From assembly GCA_951394405.1 (NCBI GenBank), contig OX596334.1, positions 1,984,001 to 2,048,000 on the forward strand: 64,000 nucleotides of DNA. The letters run 5' to 3'. Under the pieces are notes generated by a model. The model had not been told where the DNA came from. It saw only the letters and a list, made by a program, of their open reading frames with translations, and did not search any database. Position 1 is the first letter of the stretch. Each line of letters starts with the position of its first letter. Of this stretch, positions 1 through 10,375 are shown piece after piece. The position numbers and the translations under genes were made by a program. Origin of the DNA: Coprinellus micaceus. Lineage: Eukaryota; Basidiomycota; Agaricomycetes; Agaricales; Psathyrellaceae.

Positions 1-136
1 AGTTTGGGTGTATGGACATATGGTATTTTGTTTCATGTGAGGCATATGAACATACAAGCTGGCGCTGGTCGCGTTCCGTGATGATGAGGAAAGAGGATGT
101 ACAAGTCGTCGTGAAAAGGGATGGGAGTCGAGAGAT

Positions 137-653
137 TTAAGCCTCGGTAATCTCACGCAACCGACGGACGGTGCTAGGAATCCAAAGTCAGGAGGACATC
201 GGAAAAAGAGAACATTCTAAGCGTACCTGCGGACAGTAGCAGCAGCAGTCGTCGAGACAGTCCAGGCTCCACCAGCGATGACCTTCTTGCAAGCACCGCA
301 GTTCCAGATACCGACAGCGGTCCTCTTGACGGCGTCCTATCGCACAAAGCGCGAATTAGATCGGCACATCCTTTCCATTCCAAAATACAGATACTCACCT
401 TGCCGCAGAAGGTGCAGGTGTACCGTGCGTGCTGCGAGATTTCCATCTTCTTCACCTGCTTGCGCAGGGAGGCACCGTAACGCTATAAAGCCATCGAATC
501 AGGCTCCCGTCCACACTTCATCCAGAATCCTTCAGACTTACAACACCGTATTTACCGGTGATGCCGACTTTCTTGGTGCGCTTGGTCTATCGAACATGGG
601 GACAGGGTGAGCACATCGAGGTCTTTCGTGGGGCGTGGAGGGTCTCGTACCAT
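137..653 (-). CDS. RPL43: 60S ribosomal protein eL43 (L37a family)
   Basis: Structural protein of the large cytosolic ribosomal subunit. Five exons can be placed: 653-651 (the ATG alone), 586-542, 482-399, 336-227 and 173-137. They join in frame to 92 residues, the usual length of this family. The N-terminus reads [16 protein letters not shown] zinc-ribbon follows, with two CxxC pairs (Cys39/Cys42 in CTFC and Cys57/Cys60 in CGAC), then the conserved [11 protein letters not shown] stretch and a basic end RRLREITEA. The first intron begins directly after the start codon (ATG|GTACGA), so exon 1 is three bases long. All introns are GT-AG. Family assignment is secure because the whole length matches the eukaryotic L37a pattern. 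The exon-1 ATG is inferred from the donor site and the missing initiator in exon 2. Confidence 0.95.
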
Positions 654-2958
654 CTTGAAGATTTGAGGTTACGGAGGGTCGGCGTGTTTCCTTCGGTTGT
701 GTCGCCCAGCAAAGGCTCAGGGCGTGGGAAGAAATTGAAACGGCATTTCCCGATGTCCTGTATAGCCATGTTCAAAGTCCGCCGTAGTGCGTTGCGTGTT
801 CGGGCGCTTCTTGTTCTTCTCTTCTCTTCACACCTCGTGAATACCATGTGCTTCGACCAATCGTACAGTCCATGCCTCTGCCCTCCCACTTCTATCTGAG
901 AAAGAAACGACTCCCAACCTTGGCTCCTTTTTGCAATGAACTCAAACTCGTGGTTTCCTCGGCGAAAATGACGCCTTCGGGGCTCTCCTTCCACATTCCT
1001 CCCCTCTGTGAAACTTGAGGTGTTCAGCCCCACACCATTTCCGACCCTCTCACTCATGGCGACGTTCCTGAAGCTGCGAAGCTACCGGACGGAGAGCTTC
1101 GTACCGCACCTTGCCTCGCTCGTTCTTCATCCCCGAAACAAGCCTGCATGTCTACGATTCCTGAGATATCCCGCGAGCTGGAAGCTCCCAATTTTCAGGA
1201 CATGGGCCTTGCTACTTTCGTACGACCTTTGGTTCCAGAGCCCTGCAGCGAAATCTTCATGGAACTCGCCCAGCGACACGGGGGTGGTCAACTGGTACAC
1301 CGTAGCCGTCTCCTGCCTGTGCCATCGCTTTCCAGAGTGCTTCTCGAGAAGTGCCGGTCGTTCGCCTCAAGGCATTCACGAGTAAGCCCCTATCAAAGGA
1401 GGTTTTGGTACGGCGCTAATTTCAACAACACTTGCCCACGGGAGTGGACTGGGTAGTACACGACCGGATGGAGCCGGATGGCACGTCGCCAGACGTCGCC
1501 TCTAGTAATATGGGCACACGTTGACGAGTCAACATTATGTGTTGCACATGGAGAATATCCATGGGCGTCAATCATTGAGGCTGACTGACACTCTCTGAAG
1601 TGCCTGTGTAATGCTCTTCGACCTGGACGTTTTAGAGAGGGCAAGCCGCGTTCATCGACAGGTCTAGAGTCCATATCTTCACAGAAGATGGCAAGGGGAA
1701 GACTCACTTCAGGCCGAGGAACGGCTTCAGCTGGCGGAGTGGTGACGGGAGTGTGACATTTATAGGCTACGGTAGACGTGCACCTAATCAGGCTTTCTCT
1801 CACCAGAACGCTCGACCGTCGCTGCTTCTGAGCGCATAAACCTACCAACAATTGCAAAAGAAACCTCTGGAACAGTCAAGTGAGCAGTTATTCCGTTCTC
1901 CCCCCTATCCGACCGCGTGGGTCCAAAGGGGCCGTGATAACCGAGAGATCGAAGTACGTGACATATATGATGGACACCGTCTGGGTTCCTCTTGAACTCG
2001 ACTTCCCTGGGCTCCTTCTTGAGTCTCCACCTCGACCACCTCCACCGCCCTCTCGAGATTCCATCGAGGCGGCCATCGCCAGTCGACGTTCTAGGACTAT
2101 CCCCTCTCGCCGTACTTCATTCCACACATCCACAGTAATCTAGGAGGCGCCGGAGCATACCCATCTGCTACGACGATATATAACGACTTGAAGGGACACG
2201 TCGACAAGAGATTCTCGACACTGTCAGCATAAGGAACGTTCAAGGGTGAGTCTCTTCCTCCTCCGTGCATTCATGCGGCATGATACCCGCTTCGGTGACG
2301 AAGAGCTTAGAGAGCTTCGTTCCGCGTTGGTGTCGCGCTGCGGCGTCAAGGTTCGTCTCCACGGGCGAGTTTACAGGGGCGATTTCGAAGCCCAATTTCC
2401 GAGATTATCTTCCTCTACACACCTTCAGGACGATTACATGCATCCTGGGTTCGAAGCCCGAGTCGCATGGAGCGCGATGCGCTGGATGTTGGTTCCTTCA
2501 TGGAGCCAATATTCTACTGCTGGGACCTTGTTCCACGGCCTTCTTTTATTGCGCTCGAGGCGAGCAGGCATACATCGATGCTGGCGTATCGCTCCGCTCA
2601 AGATGGATTTCGGACAGGTGGATACGCCTTGTCGCCGCTGTATTCTCCCTTACGTTCATCAGCGTGTACCTATTCTCATCGCATGCCCTTTTGACGTTGA
2701 TCGCTGTCCCAGAGCCTGGTTCTGACTGATGCTCCCCTGCTTTCTATCACTAGCTCCAGACTCACCCGCCTTTATCCCAACGACCGATAGGCTTCTCCTG
2801 CCACCCTATTTCCCCTACGAGCACGCCTTTTGTGAACGTTGGTGCAGTCCAACGCCCGCCACCCATCTAGCGTGCAGCATCTAACGACTCGATATCCCAA
2901 GAACCGGCAGCCTACGATTTCCTCACGACTACCCCTTACCCACGCAAACATATTGGCA
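654..2958. other. 2.3 kb without a confident gene
   Basis: This stretch separates RPL43 from the next secreted-protein gene and must hold the RPL43 promoter. Several open frames of 80-160 codons overlap one another on both strands (1008-1456, 1880-2143, 2246-2729), and none shows a recognisable family. A plausible splice donor (AAGG|GTGAGT) lies at 2246. One frame of 2265-2729 ends in a hydrophobic, membrane-like segment. A short or degenerate multi-exon gene on the plus strand between about 1.9 and 2.75 kb is therefore possible. I could not join the pieces into a convincing protein. Confidence 0.3.
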
Positions 2959-3909
2959 ATGGAATCACGACGATCTTCGCTGTTCTCTTGCCTCTTTCTC
3001 TTTGCGCTGCTCCTCTCATCACCTCTTGCTGTCCTCGGCTCACCACTCGTGACACGGCAGTCGTCGTCGCTCTCCAAACGGATAGCTGAGGCTCTCTCTA
3101 TTGACGTGGCGTCCCTTGAAAGGCGAGATGTCGTTGTACCGAAGATCACAAGCCCCACCGCAAGCAGCGTGTGGCCTGTTGGCTCAACACAGACCGTTAC
3201 TTGGTACGAGCCTCCCCTGCTCCCTATCGCCATTGGCCCTGACAGCATGTTTTTACTGTGCAGGGATACATCTGACTTCCCTGCCTACAACCAAATTACC
3301 AATAAGCTTGGAAGAGTTATCCTTGGTCGCGACTCGGGCGATAGTTTGAATCTCGACATTGACCATCCCCTTGCACAAGGCTTCAACATTACCGATGGCA
3401 AAGTCAACATCGTGATTCCCAACGTTCCTCCACGGGACGACTACCTCATCGTCTGTACGTCTTTCCTTGAGCTGAATGTCCCCGGCATTCAAAGAACTTA
3501 TCAATCAATTCTTTACGCAGTGATGGGCGACTCAGGAAACACCTCTCCAAGCTTCGCGATCACCGCCATCTCCGCCGGACCAGGTAGTACCACGTCGAGC
3601 AGTACCACTTCATCAACTCCGAGTGCTGCTCCCACACCCACCCGACCTCCAACGTCGTCTACGGCGGTCGGTCCAGTGACTCCCCCTTCTACCACCGTCA
3701 GCGAGCCCGCTTCTAGCACTGGCGATGCCCTTGTTGGTGGACAATCAACAACACCGAGCTCCAGCGAAACTCCCACCACGAGCTCAACCCCCGAGTCGAG
3801 TTCAACCTCCACGTCTCAACAAGTGTTGGGCAACTCGGCGAAAGGCATTAGGAGCGGATGCTGGATGTCTGTCCTCGGGGCAGTCATTGCGGGTATGATG
3901 TTGATTTAA
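2959..3909 (+). CDS. GPI-anchored Kre9/Knh1-like cell wall protein
   Basis: Secreted cell-surface protein of the Kre9/Knh1-like N-terminal family. In yeast this family is tied to beta-1,6-glucan and wall assembly. The model has three exons with introns 3204-3263 and 3455-3520, giving 274 residues. A signal peptide covers about residues 1-28 (LFLFALLLSSPLAVLGS), followed by a KR-rich propeptide-like stretch. The Ig-like Kre9/Knh1 domain starts at ITSPTASSVWPVGSTQTVTW and ends at LMGDSGNTSPSFAI. Both introns fall inside this domain, at TVT-W and IV-LMGD, and removing them restores the family signature. The C-terminal half is Ser/Thr/Pro-rich, probably O-glycosylated, and ends in a hydrophobic tail (VLGAVIAGMMLI) typical of a GPI-anchor signal. 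The enzymatic role, if any, is unknown. Confidence 0.85.
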   Translation: MESRRSSLFSCLFLFALLLSSPLAVLGSPLVTRQSSSLSKRIAEALSIDVASLERRDVVVPKITSPTASSVWPVGSTQTVTWYEPPLLPIAIGPDSMFLLCRDTSDFPAYNQITNKLGRVILGRDSGDSLNLDIDHPLAQGFNITDGKVNIVIPNVPPRDDYLIVCTSFLELNVPGIQRTYQSILYAVMGDSGNTSPSFAITAISAGPGSTTSSSTTSSTPSAAPTPTRPPTSSTAVGPVTPPSTTVSEPASSTGDALVGGQSTTPSSSETPTTSSTPESSSTSTSQQVLGNSAKGIRSGCWMSVLGAVIAGMMLI

Positions 3910-4522
3910 GGTTTGTTGCTTGGCTGTTAACCATTTGGACTGGATTGAACTTGAACTTGGTTACACTTCTGGGTGGACCACACAGTCTCTTCTTTTGACT
4001 TCGTTTTTTCCGTGTGGACCTTTCCCTCTTGTTTGCGGTTTCAGCCGACAGTGCAGCTATCTTCACACATGCACAGTACTACGAACTAGTACTTATCTTT
4101 TGACCTTGACTCCTCGTGCTCAAATTACCCGCTTCTCTTTCTCATTCAGCATCCACAGTTCTCCGTTTCTTTGGCCATTCTAATCATTTTGACGAACGCT
4201 TACTACTACACGAGACTCCCATTCCAGTTATCATGATCTATGGTGCGATGCAGAACTCTCAGAGATTGTAGGACGTTACTTGGTCTTTGTGTAGGGCGTC
4301 GATGTACATCAGCAGCAGTCTAGCCAGATGACATTTGCTACTCCCTTGGTTCCGGTTCCACTCTTGGAGGAGTGAATATTTATGGGCGTTTGAAATTTCT
4401 CGGGATCGCCATCGAGCCCCTGTCTTGGAGACATTCAGGATCAAAAACAAACAAGCGCCAAACTCTACCGCGACGCGAGCTAAGAAGCCGAGCTTTGCAA
4501 CGACGACGACGACACGCCTTCC
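3910..4522. other. Intergenic spacer, 0.6 kb
   Basis: It lies between the GPI protein and the first F-box gene, both on the plus strand. It is pyrimidine-rich from about 3980 to 4180, consistent with 3' UTR or promoter. No conserved coding segment or RNA gene was seen. Confidence 0.5.
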
Positions 4523-6154
4523 ATGGACCAGTGCCTACACATTCCCGAGATTGTGCGCGCGATATGTGACGAAACGACCAAGAAGACCGCTCTTTCGGTT
4601 GCTTTGGCCTCGCGTAACTTCCTCCAGCCGGGTCTTGACAGGATTTGGAGAGAAGTGGACTGTTTCGAGGCAATGATTGCCTGTCTTCCCACTGACCTGT
4701 GGGAGGTGGAGGAAGCAGGGGGCGGCCTGAACCTAAAGCTACACGTGAGTCCCCGATCCTGCTGGATTCCAACTCATCAATGAATTGCAGTACTGACGAC
4801 GAGATGTCGCTAGTTTTTACGGCGACCTATCACTTCGGGCGACATCGAACGGTACAAGACGCACTACGCCCCAAGGATTCGGCAGTTTGGGTTGAAGATG
4901 GTGGAAGGAGCCGCTTTATTTGGCCTTGACGCGTTCCAAGGAATCCAGCTAGCAACGCAGTGGCAACCCGGAGCGTTGTCACCCCTCCTCAAGCAGCTAG
5001 TCTGGCCTTACTCTGTCATAAACACCGATCCCGGTCTGAGATCAGAAGACTACTTTCAGGAGACCTTTCCCTTTGTGTCTCTTTTCCTCGCGGACACTGT
5101 GACCGCATTGGAGGTCACACTGCGCTCGGCCTCTCACCTGCAGGTCGCCTCTGTCCACTCGGCCACGGAACGCCTCCCAAATCTCAGAATACTGTCTCTC
5201 ACCACTGTGGAACCAGGGGTGTCATTAGACGGTGTTGGCTTTTCTCCTTGGAATATGGTTGGCTTGGTTGACCTCAACATGTCTGCGATATCTGCAGTCG
5301 CGGTTCCCCTTCTAGCCTCCCTTCCCCATCTAGAGAACCTGGAGATAGCCAACCTTATGCCCCATAGTACCGGGCCAACGACGTACCAACAGTCCTCGGC
5401 GTCATATTTCTCCCAGTTAAAGGTTCTCAAAATAGCGCGATCCGACAAACATGATATCATGAGCCTACTGTCCCTCGTTCCCCCCCAAAGCAACCGACTT
5501 CAACTCGTCAAGATCCGCTTCACAACTTCAGAACGCTCATCTCAAAATGTGATTGACACTCTGGCGCACCTTGCGAACGTGGAAACCTTCTGTGCGTTGG
5601 GGTTAGACATTACAACCTCAACCCAACCCGATGAAACAGAAGTTTCCTTGGACATGGACGCCGGTGAAGCCTTAGACATATCACCACTCATGGCATTTAG
5701 GCGCATGATCGTGCTGCACATCTCAACGACACAAGCCATCCAACTCAGTCCAGAGGAAGCCATGCGAATCTCCCGAGAGTGGCGAACCCTCGCGATATTC
5801 GACCTCAACGGAACCCGACCTTGTCGTTCCACCCCTTTGGTGGACCACGACCATATCCTCGCGATATTGAAGGGCTGTCGCGTCCTGCAACATCTTGGCT
5901 TGCAATTCGACGCATCCCGAGTCCCGGCAAATTCGCAAGTCGATACACAAGCCCCATTCCCGCTCGGGACGTTTTGCGTCGGGGACTCTCCTATATACTC
6001 TCCTCCACGAGTTCTGGCATTCCTCAAAGCGAACTTCTCTCAACTCCTTGCGCTCGAGATCTACGCCTGCGAGGATGGGCAACCTTCAATATTCGAGAGA
6101 CGGTGGAGCGCGGTCCAACAAGGCTGGTCGGTGCACACGAACACCCAGGCATAA
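4523..6154 (+). CDS. F-box domain protein, paralogue A
   Basis: Probable substrate-recognition subunit of an SCF-type ubiquitin ligase; substrate unknown. Two exons (4523-4744 and 4814-6154) give 520 residues. The N-terminal 45 residues form the F-box-like helix set (HIPEIVRAICDETTKKTALSVALASRNF ending at the L-D-x-I-W signature). After the intron the protein reads FLRRPITSGDIERY and continues as a long leucine-rich repeat-like region with repeated L-x-x-L units. Motifs shared with two paralogues at 35-39 kb include QGIQLATQ, FPFVSLFLA, GDSPIYSPPR and IFERRW. The intron sits at the same place in all three copies. It is intact in this copy. The F-box assignment rests on position and pattern, so an uncharacterised F-box-like family is also possible. 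Confidence 0.75.
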
Positions 6155-6782
6155 GCGGCAGCGCTATGGAAAGAACCAAAACTTCAAGTTGGGCGTCGGC
6201 GGGGAACTTCCTGCCCCCAATGCGCGACGACCCTGGTGTAGCTTGAAGAAGGATCCATGGTGCCACGTTAGGAAATCAACGCAGGGGACCCAACGACGGC
6301 GGAAGGTTTGGCATGTGATGTGGAAAGAATTCAGCTTGAGGGCTTACCATCGTGCTTCGACAAGGTCATACAGGGTTCCAACCAAGCCAATGGGTGACTA
6401 CGATTACAAGTACACCGACTGCAAGAAGTGCTAGTGATTACTATCGATTACTATTGAGTGTAGGCGCTAGAAGTACAAACAAGATAACGAGTGTAAAAGT
6501 ACAAATGTTCGTTTGGGGGTGGTAGTACAAAGTCCTATGCGTCGAGTCCATTATGAAGTGGCATGCGTCAAGTCCATTACAGGTTGAGTGGGATGAGGGC
6601 GAGATGTTGATGGGATGAATTATGGGATGGCTGAAGTACGAAGGTGCCGGTGATTGTGTCGTAGATTAGCTTCAAGTCATTATGATCGATTAGTGTTGAG
6701 TTTTGGCATTCGAATCATAGCTTTGTCGTGTCGGTTTGAGCTCGTAATTTCAGGAGTCATGATGGTGTGAGGTTGGTCGCGT
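6155..6782. other. Convergent intergenic spacer
   Basis: It lies between the 3' ends of the F-box gene (+) and the small Knh1-like gene (-). There are short imperfect direct repeats around 6538-6585 (AAGTCCATTA motifs). No gene was recognised. An open frame that overlaps the end of the F-box gene and runs to about 6434 has no family features. Confidence 0.45.
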
Positions 6783-7233
6783 TCATGCTTCCACGATCTC
6801 GAACACGGGACCCCAGTTTCCAGAGTTGCCAAACACTAGATGCCTTTATTAGCACTACAATCACAACTCTTCTTCTAGACTACCACTCACCGACAATCTG
6901 ATATTCCCCAGCTGGGACATCGGTAGGAACAGACACAGACCTGCTGCCGTCCAGGATGTCAAAGCCCTCCGCAAGGGGCTTGTTCAGCAACAACTTCTCC
7001 TCCTCAACGCTCCTCAGCACGATACGCCCCTTGGTGTTGGTGATCTGCTTCGGGGGCGAGCTCACGTCCCAGCTGACAGTCTGCAGGGAGCCCTTGGGCC
7101 ACACGGCGCCCTCGGCTGGAGCAGTGATAGGGGGAACGAAGACGTCGCGCTTCTCAAGGATAGGAGCCCCGGCGACGAGCGTGGAGAAGAGGGCGAGGAG
7201 AGTGAAGATGAAGGTGGTGATTGTGAAGCGCAT
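6783..7233 (-). CDS. Small secreted Kre9/Knh1-like protein
   Basis: Two exons (7233-6891 and 6835-6783) give 131 residues. A signal peptide occupies about residues 1-20 (FTLLALFSTLVAG), with a dibasic site LEKR just after it. Nearly the whole mature protein is one Kre9/Knh1-like Ig fold: it begins ITAPAEGAVWPKGSLQTVSW and ends VVFGNSGNWGPVFEIVEA. The intron interrupts the final strand at the same place as the second intron of the larger relative at 2959-3909. Unlike that relative it has no Ser/Thr-rich region and no GPI signal, so it is expected to be a free secreted protein. A TATA-like TATATAAG lies about 165 bp upstream of the start, on the minus strand near 7399. The function of such stand-alone domains is unknown. 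Confidence 0.85.
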
Positions 7234-8916
7234 GATTGGTGTTCGTGGGTGGTGAGTGCTCGCCGGGATTATATGGAAGAGGAATGACAAGAGGAGCGAT
7301 ACGACAATGCGCGTCGAACAAGAGGCGAGACAAAAGGTGGTGGAGACGATTAGGTGTGGTGACTTGAAGTGGGGGGTTCAGCACCTCCAGCCCCGCACTT
7401 ATATACGCGTTGGCTGCGTATCTCTGGCCACAGCCCAGCGCCTGGCCCCTCCATATCCGGGCTCAGCCCGATGCCTTCGTCATCAGGATCTGTTCGGGCT
7501 GGGGTCAACCCGCATCTCTCCATCAAAGCACCGCCATGACCGCACTTCCACCGCAGTTTGGCTCCAACGAACCCACACACGGGCATCGAAGGCCTGTAAT
7601 CTCTGGGCTCTCCTGAATCTCGTACGTCCATTCTCCAACGACCTTCGAACCTCTTCGGCGCATCCCGAATCTCGCGTACGATGGGTAAGGAGCTAGAAGG
7701 TGAAGAATCCCGGAAAGGTGCAGAGAAGTCAAAATTAGGCACGACCTATGTCACAAGGCGTATCACAAGGGCATCCTCAAGCATAAAAGGCGGTCAAGGG
7801 GAACAGCTGGGAGAAGGCGAAGAGGTCAAGACGCGGAGAGCATGACGAGAGGAAGAAGGCACGGCAAGACGAAGCCCCTTGTGGCAAGAAACTCATGCAT
7901 ATGGAGCGGACATGTAGATCCGCCGCGCCCCTTCACACTTCTTGTTTCTCTTCGAAAGGCTTTTTGCGCGCCCACTTTCGCATAGGGCATTCACAGGGAC
8001 AAAGGGATCGATCTCTCGCCCAAATCGTCGCACAGAACCTCTCTGAAATAGGCTTTCTTGCTCTGGGGAACTGGGCCACTTCCGATTCACCTACTCCTTG
8101 GTTCACGGTATCCTCCGAAATTCTTCAGGCTCTCGCCCGAACCTTCTGGAGCTCACTGGACATCTACTCTACTCCGCCTCCGATCCTCGATGAGGTCAGA
8201 ACGATTGCCACCTATGATCAAATCCGCAGTGCGTAGCTTGCATACCCCCTCTGAGCGACAGGGCATGACCAGTCTTCATTCTGACCCGGATGACACAGGA
8301 GGAAACACTCAGGCCTGTGCACCATTCTTCGTCGCCTCGATGCGGGGAGAGGCATGCGGCACGATATGGACTCCGACCTTCTCTCTCAACCGGCTTCGCA
8401 CTAGTGACACGTATGCTTACGGCTCCGAATTCTCTCCAGCGGCGGCACCACCTTTCTACTCCTATCCTAAGTAGGGGTGCACTACCTCGCCTTGAGGCCC
8501 CTTTCGGCCAGATTCTAGCTCCACACCTCCGGGATTACGTCGAGACGAGGCAGTAATCTCCCTATCGTACACCTCTTCGATCTATCCATCTCCTCGAGCC
8601 TAATCGCTTCCCGCATAATTCTCGCATACGTATTGGAACTTGGGAAGGCATGTACACCAAGACCTGCGCTTTTACGCTATCGATATCTGCTGAATCCCCG
8701 CGATCGCAGCTCCTGAATCGCGGTACGACGATATTGTGCGAAGGCTATAAATGCTGCGAACGCTTGGTATCTTCTGAGCCTGACCCTTCAAAATGGTAAG
8801 GTTAGAGTACCGGGCCACTGCGATCCCAAAAAATAGAGTAAGTGCTGATCCCAAGCCTCCGCCGTACATTCGAATCATGCAACATTAGCTCAAACGTGCG
8901 GTACAGAAAAAGCTAC
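7234..8916. other. 1.7 kb with no confident gene
   Basis: The first part is the promoter of the small Knh1-like gene. A plus-strand open frame, 7895-8236, has a protein-like C-terminal half (NLSEIGFLALGNWATSDSPT onward) but no recognised domain and no convincing continuation. Overlapping frames at 8058-8556 look like shadows. It could be a decayed gene. No RNA gene or repeat array was seen. Confidence 0.3.
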
Positions 8917-9955
8917 TCATGATCGTAGATCTATTGCCATTTGGTTGTGGGTTGTATTTCCTCCCAAGCCCTTTGTACAGCCCACATATTGAATTGGAGC
9001 CTTTGGGTGTAGGATAAAATGGCCTTTGTCGAATACCTCCTGCACTATGGACGCGGGGGAGCGCCTAACCTTTGCATCCTCTTGGGCGAAGAAGTAGTAA
9101 AAGGTGAGCGGCCCGTCAGACTGAAATTCGAGCCCGCTAGCTTCCTTGGTACTATGACAAGCCGTGCCACCCTTGTTCAGACCTGCAGGTGGAGGAAGCT
9201 CCACGTTGGCGAAGGTATCCAAGATTCGGAGCCGGTCAAGCTTTATCTGAGCCGATACCAAATACTTTAGGCCTCTCTCCACTGAATCAAGAGTCGAACT
9301 GTCCGTTGAGCTCATACACCATACAATGGGTGACGAACGAAGAGGCGTACCTTGGTACCGCGCTGCGAGATGTGGGAGATGAGGTCGGCCAAACTGACTG
9401 CAAGGTTGTGGCCGAGAGTGACCTTGTGGTTTGTATGGTTTAGGTACGCTTCGTGAAGGCGGTTGAAGAAGCCCGCGAAGTCGATGGCAATGTCCTGCAT
9501 GGCTCGTGGCAAGCCCTTAGTCTCAACGCGATTTTCGTACGGTTTTATCGTTGGATTCCTGAAGGACAAGGCGTGATCCGTCATTGTGGTAGCACAGAAT
9601 GCCGCTGATGAATAAATGTACGGCAGTTGAACTCCCCAATGGCTTCGAAGAGGATCTTGGGTGGATTCTGGGGATTGTTGGGCGCACACGTGTTTGCTAG
9701 TTGGAAGAAATGGTTGCCAGTGGTCAGAAGGTCGAGGACAGCGGATGCAGGGTTAGGTGCGTCGAATCTCCAATAAGTGAGCGACGAGCATGCATCGCCG
9801 TTGGAGTAGTCCAGAGTGGACCTACTCGGGTACGCTCGCTGGCGAGACTGGTGCGCTGGGCGACGCTGGCTGAGCGCCTCGGTATAGCGTCCAGGGCAAG
9901 GAGTGATATTGATCCCGGTACACTGCCGGCATCTACATCGGGTAACTATCGTCAT
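8917..9955 (-). CDS. Orphan multi-exon protein of the accessory cluster
   Basis: I do not recognise this gene. Coding segments with regular codon use lie at 9955 to about 9620 (MTIVTRC to AIGEFNC), about 9560-9370 (NPTIKPYENRVETKG to HISQR) and about 9293-8917 (VERGLKYLV to AIDLRS). The second and third join cleanly in frame if the intron runs from a GTACCAAG donor to a TTCAG acceptor (77 bp), giving ISQR-VERGLKY. The junction between the first two segments is unresolved. The ATG at 9955 follows a TTTAG, so an upstream exon is possible. No signal peptide or membrane segment is evident. The ATTARGCGCCC motif with an AGCACAGCC tail lies about 45 bp upstream, as it does near both NACHT genes. 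The gene is co-oriented with the nuclease-like and NACHT genes that follow. Confidence 0.5.
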
Positions 9956-10000
9956 CTAAATTCTATTTCTAATCTAATCTGTGGTGATGCTGGCTGTGCT

Positions 10001-10011
10001 GGGCGCCTAAT
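10001..10011 (-). promoter_or_regulatory. ATTARGCGCCC motif upstream of the orphan gene
   Basis: On the minus strand this reads ATTAGGCGCCC followed at once by AGCACAGCC. It sits 46 bp upstream of the ATG at 9955. The same two blocks, separated by a TATA-like spacer, occur upstream of the NACHT gene at 14194. It is either a core-promoter element or the end of a mobile sequence. Confidence 0.5.
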
Positions 10012-10136
10012 CGCCTTGGCTACCGTCCGATAAGTTACTACGATACTAGACTTACCGTTTGGGTGTTGCTTGAAATCTGATGGCCAAAGGACAACCTCGC
10101 CTCGTCCCGTTCCGTTTTGGGGTGGTCACATACTAA

Positions 10137-10375
10137 AACGGGTGTGGGAACGAGCTCAGTCTCGTGCCCCTGGTATCGTTGCTTCTTTGGCGCTTGTGGC
10201 GCGAATGCTTGGCCAGGCTTGGCCTCAATAAGGGTACCCGCTGAGCGCAAGGGGACGCCTTGCACCGAGACTGGCGACTGACGTCGATTCATGACTGGCT
10301 CGTGCAAACCCTGGTCAACCCTGAGAGGGACGTCCAGAAAGACTGCCAGAGACGTCAAAAACAAGGACCAGAAGA
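10137..10375 (-). repeat. Direct repeat, copy A (3' side of nuclease-like gene)
   Basis: This roughly 240 bp segment is strongly similar to 11887-12105 in the same orientation. Shared blocks include GAGCTCAGT, GCGCGAATGCTTGG, CTCAATAAGGG, GTCGATTCATGACTGG and GAGAGGGAC. Copy A carries about 40 extra bases after CCCGCTGA. A block reading CCCCTGGTATCGTTGC (from 10167) is inverted relative to copy B. The repeat overlaps the predicted last exon of the nuclease-like gene. Confidence 0.75.

Noticed and set aside
587..1057. A 156-codon minus-strand frame upstream of RPL43
   Set aside because: It overlaps the RPL43 first intron and promoter, has no family features and looks like a chance frame.
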